A stretch of DNA of 64,000 nt from Streptomyces cynarae. Lineage in GTDB: Bacteria; Actinomycetota; Actinomycetes; Streptomycetales; Streptomycetaceae. The notes under the pieces are model-generated. The model was not told the DNA's origin. It did no database searches and saw nothing but the letters and a program-made list of their open reading frames with translations. This document shows, in pieces, positions 45,415-53,989 of this stretch. The position numbers were made by a program, and so were the translations under genes. The DNA lies in contig NZ_CP106793.1 of NCBI RefSeq assembly GCF_025642135.1, positions 3,021,001 through 3,085,000 of the forward strand. Direction: 5' to 3'. How positions within the stretch are numbered: the stretch's first letter is position 1; each line of letters begins with the position of its first letter.

Positions 45415-46803
45415 TTACGCCTCCGGCTTCTCCTCGGTGGCCTCGGCGGAGGCGTCCGTGGTGGCCTCGGCGGACTCCTCCTCCGACTCCTCCTCGTCGT
45501 CCAGGTCGACGACCTCGCCGTTGGTGTCCTTGACCGTCGCGGCCTCGACGACCAGCGCCAGGGCCTTGCCGCGGGCGACCTCGCCGACCAGCATCGGGAC
45601 CTGGCCGCCCTCGACGACCGCCTGGGCGAACTGGTCGGGGGACATGCCGGAGGAGGCCGCGCGCCGCATGAGGTGCTCGGTGAGCTCCTCCTGGTTGACG
45701 TTGAGCTTCTCCTTGTTGACCAGCTCGTCCAGGACGAACTGGGTCTTGATGCCCTTGATCGCGGCCTCGCGCGTCTCGGTCTCGAACTCCTCGGCGGTCT
45801 TGCCCTGGATCTCCAGGTACCGGTCGAGGGTCAGACCCATCTGGCCGAGCTGGTGGTGCTCGAGGTTGTGCTTACGCGTGTTGATCTCGTCCTCGAGGAG
45901 CTTCTCGGGGACCGGGACCTCGACCAGCTCGAGCAGCTTGTCCAGGACGCGCTCCTGGGCCTGCGTGGCCTGGTCGTACTGCTTCATGTTCTCGAGGCGC
46001 TTGCGGCTGTCCGCCTTCAGCTCCTCCAGCGTGTCGAACTCGGACGCGAGCTGCGCGAACTCGTCGTCGAGCTCCGGCAGTTCCCGGGCGGCGACCTGGG
46101 TGACCTTGACCGTCACCTCGGCCTCCCTGCCGGCCGCCGAGCCGCCCTTCAGCTCGGAGGTGAAGGTGGCCTCCTCGCCTGCCGACAGGCCCTTCACGGC
46201 GTCGTCGATACCGTCCAGCAGCTCACCGGAGCCGATCGTGTACGAGACGTCCTTGGCGACGCCGTCCTCGAGGACCTCGCCGTCGACCTTGGCCTCCAGG
46301 TCGATCGTGACCACGTCGCCGTCCTCGGCGGCGCGCTCGACCGGGGAGGTGGACGCGAAGCGGTCGCGCAGCTGCTGGACCGACTTCTCGACGTCCTCGT
46401 CGGTGACCTCGACGGCGTCGACCTCGACCTCGATGCCGGAGTAGTCCGGGATCTCGATGGTCGGGCGGACGTCGACCTCGGCGGTGAAGGACAGCAGCTC
46501 GTTGTCCTTCAGCTCCGTGATGTCGACCTCGGGCTGGCCCAGCGGGTTCAGCTCGGCCTCGTTGACCGCCTCGGTGTAGAGCTTGGGAAGCGCGTCGTTG
46601 ACGGCCTCCTCCAGCACGGCGCCACGGCCGAACCGCTGGTCGATGACCCGGGCGGGGATCTTGCCCTTGCGGAAGCCCTTCACCGTGACCTGCTGGTTGA
46701 TCTTCTTGTACGCCGCGTCGAGGCTGTCCTTGAGCTCCTCGAAGGGCACCTCAACAGTGAGCCGAACCCGGGTCGGGTTCAGGGTCTCCACGGCGCTCTT
46801 CAC
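45415..46803 (-). CDS. tig: Trigger factor (ribosome-associated chaperone, peptidyl-prolyl isomerase)
   Basis: 462 residues from the GTG at 46803 (AAGGAG 9 bases upstream). N-terminal ribosome-binding domain with [19 protein letters not shown] (GFRxGxxP signature), a PPIase domain (about 160-245, [20 protein letters not shown]), then the helical C-terminal chaperone domain, and a Glu/Ala-rich acidic tail ([20 protein letters not shown]). It binds nascent chains at the exit tunnel. The upstream open frame to 46980 is non-coding in character. It is followed by the clpP genes, as in most bacteria. Confidence 0.97.
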   Translation of the reverse strand: MKSAVETLNPTRVRLTVEVPFEELKDSLDAAYKKINQQVTVKGFRKGKIPARVIDQRFGRGAVLEEAVNDALPKLYTEAVNEAELNPLGQPEVDITELKDNELLSFTAEVDVRPTIEIPDYSGIEVEVDAVEVTDEDVEKSVQQLRDRFASTSPVERAAEDGDVVTIDLEAKVDGEVLEDGVAKDVSYTIGSGELLDGIDDAVKGLSAGEEATFTSELKGGSAAGREAEVTVKVTQVAARELPELDDEFAQLASEFDTLEELKADSRKRLENMKQYDQATQAQERVLDKLLELVEVPVPEKLLEDEINTRKHNLEHHQLGQMGLTLDRYLEIQGKTAEEFETETREAAIKGIKTQFVLDELVNKEKLNVNQEELTEHLMRRAASSGMSPDQFAQAVVEGGQVPMLVGEVARGKALALVVEAATVKDTNGEVVDLDDEEESEEESAEATTDASAEATEEKPEA

Positions 46804-47013
46804 GGTTCGGTCTCCTTGTGGCTGACTTCTTGGGGTTCTGCCGAGCCTGCGCCACCCGGAGGGGCGGGCATGCCTTCGGCGGATTCGCGGGCCCCTGCCT
46901 GAGAGACATGGCAGTGCAGACACACGGGCGCGCAGCTTGCATAGTAACCGCAGGCACTGAGCGCCCCCAAAGGCGATCACGCGGATCGGCGCCGGGCCGA
47001 GCCGGGCCGGTGG

Positions 47014-47087
47014 TCGGGGTGGCGGGATTTGAACCCACGGCCTTCCGCTCCCAAAGCGGACGCGCTACCAAGCTGCGCCACACCCCG
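47014..47087 (-). tRNA. tRNA-Pro (anticodon TGG)
   Basis: 74 nt on the minus strand. Acceptor stem CGGGGTG/CACCCCG with discriminator A, D-arm GCGCAGCTTGGTAGCGC, anticodon stem TCCGC/GCGGA with loop TTTGGGA (anticodon TGG), and T-loop GTTCAAATC. CCA is not encoded. Confidence 0.97.
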
Positions 47088-47239
47088 TCTGGTGCGACAC
47101 GTAGGGTACATGCCCGGACCGGCCGAGTCGGCCGGTTTGTTCGCGGGCGCGTGTGAGCCCCGACGCGTTGGCCTACGAGGCGGGCGACCCGCTACGATGC
47201 CTTCTGTGCCGCGGTCGGTGACCTGCGGCGCATCGTGTT

Positions 47240-47310
47240 GCGGGCGTAGCTCAATGGTAGAGCCCTAGTCTTCCAAACTAGCTACGCGGGTTCGATTCCC
47301 GTCGCCCGCT
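47240..47310 (+). tRNA. tRNA-Gly (anticodon TCC)
   Basis: 71 nt. Acceptor GCGGGCG/CGCCCGC with discriminator T, D-arm AGCTCAATGGTAGAGC, anticodon stem CTAGT/ACTAG with loop CTTCCAA (anticodon TCC), and T-arm CGGGTTCGATTCCCG. CCA is not encoded. Divergent from tRNA-Pro. Confidence 0.98.
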
Positions 47311-47317
47311 CTGAACG

Positions 47318-47363
47318 GCTCAGGGCCAGGTCGGAGGATCATTCCTCCGACCTGGCCCTGAGC
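47318..47363 (+). terminator. Rho-independent terminator of tRNA-Gly
   Basis: A perfect 21-bp stem (arm 47318-47338 starting GCTCAGGGCCAGG, arm 47343-47363) with loop TCAT, followed by GTTTTCG. It starts 8 bp past the tRNA. Confidence 0.92.
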
Positions 47364-47845
47364 GTTTTCGGGTCTGCCGAAGTCCGGCGTGTCCCCGCGT
47401 GCCCCTTCGGCTTGCGATCTTTCTCACCGACGCCGTCAGAACCGCCGAGCGAAGCGCGTGTAGGTCCGTGCCCCCTGCGCAGGGACGTCTCCGCCCCCAC
47501 CCGGGCGGCGAAGCCGCACCCGCCTCGCGCTCGAGGTCGTCGACGCGGACCTCGGCAGCGCGCTCGCCGGCAGCCTGGGCCCGGCCGCCAGCGCCGACCT
47601 CAACCCCGAGCGCCGCTTCCCGAGCACCCATGTGGTGAGGTACTGCGACGCCGGGCAGCCGTCGGCCGTGACGATGGTCCCCTCGGAGCGGAACGGCGTG
47701 TCCGGGCACGTCGAGCCCAGGGGCGCGGGCCGGTCGGCGATCGGTGGCCCACTGCCGGTGCGGCCGTCGCCGAAGTCGCCCGGAACGGGCCGGCCCGACT
47801 CCGTACAAAGCCGAGCCGACCGGTGCCGGGCGTGGTCCCGTCCGC
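47364..47845. other. Region between tRNA-Gly and the small membrane gene; possible gene remnant
   Basis: 482 bp without a complete gene. On the plus strand, about 47520-47720 reads LALEVVDADLGSALAGSLGP and then ERRFPSTHVVRYCDAGQPSA with good codon use, but it has no start and meets a stop after Arg/Pro-rich sequence. It may be the remains of a gene. No integrase or attachment repeat was seen here. Confidence 0.3.
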
Positions 47846-48040
47846 TCAGAAGCGGATCGAGTTGATCGTGTCCGCTATCGAGTTCAGGAAGCGGTTGATG
47901 GACGGAGCCATGCCGGTGGAGGCCAGGAAGAAGCCGAAGAGCATCGCCACGATCGCCGGTCCGGCCTTGATCGAGCCCCCTCTGATCATCACCACCAGGA
48001 TGATCGCCAACAGCAGCACCACTGACAGCGAAATCGCCAC
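47846..48040 (-). CDS. Small two-helix membrane protein
   Basis: 64 residues from a GTG at 48040 (MAISLSVVLLLAIILVVMIR). Two hydrophobic helices (about 3-19 and 27-45) are separated by GGSIKAGP, then MAPSINRFLNSIADTINSIRF, which looks amphipathic. I recall similar short proteins in other Streptomyces but cannot name a family or function. It lies 350 bp downstream of the T7SS-like operon on the same strand. The start signal is weak (GAGGGTG). Confidence 0.65.
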   Translation of the reverse strand: MAISLSVVLLLAIILVVMIRGGSIKAGPAIVAMLFGFFLASTGMAPSINRFLNSIADTINSIRF

Positions 48041-48391
48041 AACTGATCACACCCTCGGTCGGTCCGCTCTCCCGGCCCGGGGCGCCGTCCCCTGCACACC
48101 CCGCCAGAACCATCGTGCCACCAACCGGCCCGCCCTATGCGGCCGCTGAGGCATCGTCGACCACCTTGGCGGCAACTCGTCACAGCGAGGAGCGGTCAGC
48201 CATGGCCAACGGGGCTGCTGCGCAAGGAAATCGCACGGTACCCGTGGGGCAGATGGGCGGTGATCGTTTCCATGCCCACACATCGTGCTCGCAGGTGATT
48301 CCACACCGACATCTCACCATCCGCCGCGACGCCGTGCGGGAGTTGGGCGCGCCCGTGGTGGTCCGGGACGGTGATGGCGCCGCGGCGGACC
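48041..48391. other. Gap downstream of the T7SS-like operon
   Basis: 351 bp without a convincing gene. A plus-strand frame from the ATG at 48202 has GAGGAG upstream, but it runs into the antisense of the next gene and has no recognisable character. No terminator hairpin as clear as elsewhere in the window was found. Confidence 0.4.
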
Positions 48392-49948
48392 CTATCGGGT
48401 CGGGGCTCCCTTCAGGTGCCGCATGAGCCGCTCGAAGTCCTGCCATCCCGACAGGTCCCCCGGGTCCCCCGGCAACGGGTAGTACAGCGCCGGTCTCGTC
48501 CTCGGGCCCAGGGGGATCGGGGACTCCCGCAGGGGTGTGCGGCGGGCCCTGTCGCCCGGCATGGCCCGTACCTCCTCCGCGCCCAGCACGAACGCGTACG
48601 GGACGCCCGGGCCCTCGAAGCGGGGCGGGACCGACAGGTCGCGGCGGGCCTTGCGGATCTGGACCAGCATCGACTGGAGGTCGTGCCGGGTCGCCAGCGC
48701 CTCCGCCGCCGCGCGCACCGCCTCCGACGGCACCTCCTCCCCGGGCCCGTACCCGAACGCCAGCGTGACGTCCTCCTCCACCCCGGCCTTCGTACGGCTG
48801 ATCCGGACCGTCGCGTGCCCGGGACGCTCGGGGGTGCCGACCACCACCAGCCATGTCGGTTCGGGCGCCCGCTCGCGGGCCACGTCCGTCAGCTGCCGCA
48901 GCGACCAGGGCAGGTTGGCGGGCTCCTCGGTGCCCCAGCCGACCGGCGGCTCGCCGGTGATCTCCCGCCAGAGGGTCTCCAGGGCGCCGCCCAGCACCAG
49001 ACGGTCGTCCGCCGGGTGGACCGCCCGGAAGGAGATGGCCAGTTGGCGCTCCCCCGTGTCCTGGATGTCCGTCCCGAACGCGTCGGCGACCGGTGTGCGC
49101 GGGCCGTCCGGGGTCGCGTCCGGGGGATCGACCGTCGCGAACAGACCGTTCTTCCATTCCAGTACGGCACCCGACAGTCCGTCGTAGTAGCCGACCTCTT
49201 CGTCGCGGACCACCCAGCGGGAGGGCCAGCCCGGCAGGCTGTTGCGGACCGCGGGCGACAGGCGGGTGCCCGCGGGGGTGACGATCTGCAGGCCCAGTTC
49301 GGCGTTCGCCGCCGCCCGGAGGGCGTCCGAGAGCCAGGCCGTCATCGCCACCACCGGGCGGTCCTGGATGACGACGGCGACCTTGTCGGTGAGCACGTCG
49401 ACGGCGGGCTGCGCGGCCGCCGGCGTGGGCACGGCGCTCACCCCGTCCGTCGTCACCACGGCCAGCGACCGGGCCGCCTCCGGCGGCCACGCGGTCCCGC
49501 CGGTCAGCGTGGCCAGGCGCGCGGCGAAGGTGCCCGCGAGTCGTTCCGCCTCCCGTACACCGGTCGTGGCGCGGGCCTCCGTCCACCAGTACGGCACCTG
49601 CGGCTCGCTCGCGCCGAGCAGCCGCTGCGCCTCGCCCCGCACCTGGACCAGCAGCGGCGCCTCCACGGACACCAGTGGGCGCCCCTGTTCGTCACACAAC
49701 TGCACGACCGCCCCGCCGCCCTCCGCGCCCACCAGCTTGTCCTGGCCGCCGGAGAGCAGACCCGCGATCACGCTCAGCGGGTCGGGCATCTTCTGGGTGA
49801 GGGCGATGACGTCCTTGGTCATGGGGTCGGCCGGTCCTTCATCGTGGTCGATGTCCTGATCGACGTCGCGGTCGATGTCCTGATCGACGTCGCGGTCGGT
49901 GTCGTGGTCGGTTCGGTTCGTGCGGCTCCGCTGTTCCGGACGCCTCAT
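48392..49948 (-). CDS. DUF6177-like protein of the T7SS-like operon
   Basis: 518 residues. The N-terminal ~40 residues are acidic repeats (DRDVDQDI twice); the conserved part probably begins at MTKDVIALTQKMPDPLSVIA (ATG at 49822). It has no signal peptide or membrane helix and looks like a cytoplasmic protein of two similar-sized halves, with no catalytic motif visible. Proteins of this type (DUF6177, as I recall) are found beside EccC genes in Streptomyces. It follows the EccC gene by 42 bp, so it is in the same transcript. A role as accessory factor of the secretion ATPase is inferred from position only. Confidence 0.7.
   Translation of the reverse strand: MRRPEQRSRTNRTDHDTDRDVDQDIDRDVDQDIDHDEGPADPMTKDVIALTQKMPDPLSVIAGLLSGGQDKLVGAEGGGAVVQLCDEQGRPLVSVEAPLLVQVRGEAQRLLGASEPQVPYWWTEARATTGVREAERLAGTFAARLATLTGGTAWPPEAARSLAVVTTDGVSAVPTPAAAQPAVDVLTDKVAVVIQDRPVVAMTAWLSDALRAAANAELGLQIVTPAGTRLSPAVRNSLPGWPSRWVVRDEEVGYYDGLSGAVLEWKNGLFATVDPPDATPDGPRTPVADAFGTDIQDTGERQLAISFRAVHPADDRLVLGGALETLWREITGEPPVGWGTEEPANLPWSLRQLTDVARERAPEPTWLVVVGTPERPGHATVRISRTKAGVEEDVTLAFGYGPGEEVPSEAVRAAAEALATRHDLQSMLVQIRKARRDLSVPPRFEGPGVPYAFVLGAEEVRAMPGDRARRTPLRESPIPLGPRTRPALYYPLPGDPGDLSGWQDFERLMRHLKGAPTR
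49847..49894 (-). repeat. Two perfect 24-bp tandem repeats
   Basis: Two adjacent copies (49847-49870 and 49871-49894) of the unit GTCGATGTCCTGATCGACGT+CGCG. On the minus strand they encode the acidic octapeptide DRDVDQDI at the N-terminus of the DUF6177-like protein, with partial copies on both sides. Confidence 0.85.
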
Positions 49949-49990
49949 GGGGTGCCCTGGTTCACCGTCCTCGGTTCGACGGCCCCCGGT

Positions 49991-52900
49991 TCACCCGCCC
50001 CCGGCGTGCACCGTCTGGATCAGCCGGTTCGGCTCGCCCCTGCGCACCAGCACCCCCCGCCCGGACGGCTGCTGCGTCGCGTACACGCCGGGGAAGAGCT
50101 GGCCCTCGCTCCGGTCGCCCGCCATCACCAGTGCCGAGGCGCCGGACTCGCGCAGACCCTGGATCAGCGGCTCGTACAGGCCGCGTGAGGCGCCCGCGAC
50201 GCGGCGGGTGACGACGAAGTGGAGGCCGATGTCGACGGCGGAGGGGATGTACGGCTCGAAGGGGGCGAGCGGCTGCCGGCCGGCCGTGGTCAGGACGTCG
50301 TAGTCGTCGACGAGGATCACGATCCGCGGGCCCGAGCCCCAGCTGCCCGGTTCCAGGTCCTCGCCGTTCGCGCTCTCGTCGGGCAGCCGCTTCTCCAGTT
50401 CCGCGGCGATGCCTGCGGACAGCGCGCCGGCCAGCTTGGAGTTGTAGGCGTAGCCGCCGCGGTACTCCTCGGGGATCGCGCCGCGCAGCCCGCGGCGCGG
50501 GTCCATGATGCCGAAGACCAACTCGCTCTCGCCGTAGCGCTCGATGAGGCCGTTCGCGATGACCTTCAGCAGGTTGGTCTTGCCGCACTCGCTGTCGCCC
50601 AGGATCAGCAGGTGCTGGTCGTGTTCGAACAGGTCGAGCAGGACGGGTGCCAGGTGGGTCTGGTCCAGGCCGATGGGCACCCGGCGCGGTTCGGCCACCG
50701 GGCCCGGGAGCTGCCGGGGTTCGAGGAGGTGCGGCAGGACGCGGACGGGCTGGGCCACGTCGCCGGTCCAGGTGGCGCGGACCGTACGGGCCGTGCGCTC
50801 CAGGACGGCGCCGAGGTCGGCGGCGTCGGCGAGGCCGTCCGTGCGCGGGAGGGCGGCCTGGGCGAAGAGCCTGCCGTCGGTGAGGACGCGGCCCTTCTCC
50901 TGCGGGGAGAGGGTCTCGGCGAGCTTGCGGTCGATGCTGGACTCGCCCGGGTCGTTCAGGCGCAGCTCGACGCGGGTGCCGAACTGGGACTGGGTCGCGA
51001 TGCGCACGTCGTTCCAGCGCAGCATGCCCGCGACGACGTGGATGCCGTAGCCGCCGCCGCGCTTGAGGATGTCGACGACCGCGTCGTCCAGTTCCTCGAA
51101 GTCGTCGCGCAGGGCGCCGAAGCCGTCGATGAGCAGCACGATCTCGGTGGAGGCCAGTTCCGGCAGGCGGCCGGCCGCGCGCAGGTCACGCAGCTGTTCG
51201 ATCGAGTCGATGGTGTGGCGGCGGAACAGTTCCTCGCGCCGGTCGAGCATGCCGCGCACGGAGTCGATGGTGCGGGCGGCGCGCTCGCGGTCGGCGCGGC
51301 CGGCGACCCCGCCGACGTGCGGGAGCCCGGCCAGGGCCTGGAGGCCGCCGCCGACCAGGTCGAGGCCGTAGATGCCGACCTCCTGCGGGGTGTGGGTGAG
51401 CGCCAGGGAGAGGGCGAGGGTGCGCAGGAGGGTCGTCTTGCCGGACTGCGGGCCGCCGATGACGGCCGCGTGCCCGCCCGCGACCGTCAGGTCCAGGTAC
51501 CACTGGCCCTGCCACTGCCTGGTCGGGTCGTCGAGGACGCCCATCGGTGCCTGGAGCGGGCCCCGCCGCCTGGCCAGCTGCATGCCGCGCGCTCCGACCT
51601 CGACCGGCCCGGCGACCTTGTCCAGGGCGATGGCGTCGGGCAGCGGGGGCAGCCAGATCCGGCGTACGGGGCGGGTGCCGGCGTGCTCGATCTGCCGGAC
51701 CATGACGCCCAACTCGGTGGGGCCGGTCTCGCGCCGCCGCATCTGCGGCTCCTGGGCGGCCGAACCTCCCTCCTGGCCGAGGGTGTTGTACGCCTCGTAC
51801 GTGAGCGCCAGCGGCCCGGTGTCCTCCTCGTCGCGCCGGACGGGGCCGCGGTAGGCGCCGGAGACGTAGCTCGCCTTGAACCGTTCGTAGTGGCTGGTGT
51901 CGACCTTGAGGTAGCCGAAGCCGGGCAGCGGGGGCAGGTGGAAGGCGTCCGTGGTGTCCAGGACCGTACGGGACTCGTCGGCGGAGAAGGTGCGCAGGCC
52001 GAGCCGGTAGGACAGGTAGGTCTCCAGGCCCTTGAGCTTGCCGGCCTCGATGCGCTGGCTGGACAGCAGCAGGTGCACGCCGATGGAGCGGCCGATGCGG
52101 CCGATGGACAGGAACAGGTCGATGAAGTCCGGCTTGGCGGTGAGCAGTTCACCGAACTCGTCGATGACGACAAATAGGTGCGGCAGCGGCTCCAGGTCGG
52201 GCCGCTTCTCGGCGCGCAGGGCGGCGTAGTGGCCGATGTCGGCGACGTTGCCGGCGTCCTTGAGGACCTGCTGGCGGCGCTTGACCTCGCCCGCGAGGGA
52301 GGCGTGGACGCGCTCGACCAGGCCAGCCTGGTTCTCCAGGTTGGTGATCACGCCGGCCACGTGCGGCAGGTCCGCGAAGGGCGCGAAGGTGGCGCCGCCC
52401 TTGTAGTCGACGAGGACCAGCGCGAGGTCCTCCGGCGGGTGGGTGGCGGACAGCGCGAGCACCAGGGTGCGCAGCAGCTCCGACTTGCCGGAACCGGTGG
52501 CGCCGACGCACAGGCCGTGCGGGCCCATGCCCAGCTCGGAGGACTCCTTCAGGTCGAGCAGCACCGGCTCGCGGCGGTCGTTGACGCCGATGGGGACGCG
52601 CAGGAACGCGCGTTCGCCGCGCGGCGCCCAGAGCCGGTCCAGGTCCAGGCGGGCCACGTCCTCGATGCCCAGCAGCCCGGCGAAGTCGACGGGGCCGGTC
52701 AGCGGCGCGTCGACCATCGACTCGGTGGACAGGCGCAGCGGGGCGAGCATGCGGGCGAGGCCCTCCGCGAAGGGGACGCTCACCTCGTCGACCGTGCCGT
52801 GCGCGCCGACCGGCTCGGCCTCGCGCAGGTCCTCGACGACGACCCGGGTCCCGTCCACGGTGATCCGCACGCCGACGTGGCCCGGTTCCCGCACCCGCTC

Positions 52901-53967
52901 GTCGAGCAGGTGCAGCACGGTGACCGCCATGTCGCGCAGGCCGACCGCGTCGTCGGGGCGCGGCAGGTCGACGGCGTCCTCGCCGTGCCCGTCCGTGACG
53001 ACGAGCAGCCGCGAGGTCATGGCGAGGGCCTCCCTGCCGGACAGCCCCGGCGCACCTCGGCCGCGAAGGACGCGCGGCGGCGCAGCTCGGGGCCGATCCG
53101 GCGGGCCAGCTGGGGCAGCGAGGGCGCGATACGGCGGGCGGCGACCGGGCCGTCGGACTGCTCGGGGTCCAGCAGGTGCGGCAGCCACTTGGCCCACTCC
53201 CAGTCCTGCAGCCGGTCGCCGGGCACGGCGAGCGCCATCGCCACGTCGTCGGGGGCGTGGGTGGCGGCGGCCTGGACCATCAGGGCGCGGGCGACCCGCA
53301 GAGTGTCCTCGCGGGGGCCGATGACGCTGATGTCGCCGACGCGGTCCAGCGGGACGGTGAGCGGGAGTGCGGTGCCGGTGCCGAAACGGGACATCAGCGC
53401 GGAGGCCTCGTTCAGCATGAACTCGTCGGGCGGGGTCAGCACGGACGACCCCTGCTGGGCCACCTTCAGGTCCCGGACCGGCATCTCTCCGGTGCCGACG
53501 CGCACCCGCAGGAAGTCCCCGTCGAGGCGGCGCCGCTCCCACAGCCGGGCCGGGTCGCGGACGATGTCGTACAGGGCGTCCGGCGGCGGATTGAGCACCT
53601 GCGCCGTCTCGCGCCGCTCCCGTTCCTCCTTCGACAGCTCCTCGCGCAGGTCCTCCAGGTAGGCGAGGTACGCCTCGCGCTGCGCACGGCGGGTGCGCTG
53701 GGCCTTGCCGCGCTGGGAGAACAGCAGGGCCAGCGAACCGGCGACGGTGACGACCAGGATGATCGCGCCGAGCCCGGCGAACTGGCTGTTGCGCACGACG
53801 GTCATCATCACGACGGACGACATCACACCGGCCACGGGCAGCAGCGAGGTCGCGACCGAACCGGCCTTGCCCTCCGGCAGGTTGGGCGGCGCCTCGATGG
53901 TGCGCGGCTCGGGGGCCGCCGGGGGCCGGGTGGTGCGGGCCGGGCGGTGGATCAGTCGGGTGGTCAT
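49991..53967 (-). CDS. eccC: EccC-type FtsK/SpoIIIE triple ATPase of type VII secretion, with one apparent -1 frameshift
   Basis: The ATG at 53967 follows GGAGGAA. Two N-terminal membrane helices (about 45-65 and 70-90) lead to a cytoplasmic part with three FtsK/SpoIIIE domains: Walker A GATGSGKSELLRTL (near residue 485), GGPQSGKTTLLRTL (near 835) and GDSECGKTNLLKVI (near 1122). The frame breaks at the CCCC run 53045-53048: before it reads FAAEVRRG, after it LSGREALAMTSRLLVV. One restored base gives about 1325 residues, normal for a fused EccC. A natural split into EccCa and EccCb occurs in mycobacteria but elsewhere in the protein. It powers export of Esx-type substrates. Downstream of the ParA-like gene by 22 bp. 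Confidence 0.88.
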
Positions 53968-53989
53968 GGGCCGCGTTCCTCCCCCTGCT

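Noticed and set aside
47014..47310. The tRNA-Pro/tRNA-Gly pair as the attachment site of an integrative element
   Set aside because: No integrase gene and no repeat of either tRNA 3' end were seen in the window.
48202..48426. A plus-strand 74-residue ORF with a GAGGAG upstream
   Set aside because: No recognisable protein character, and it runs into the 3' end of the opposite-strand DUF6177-like gene.
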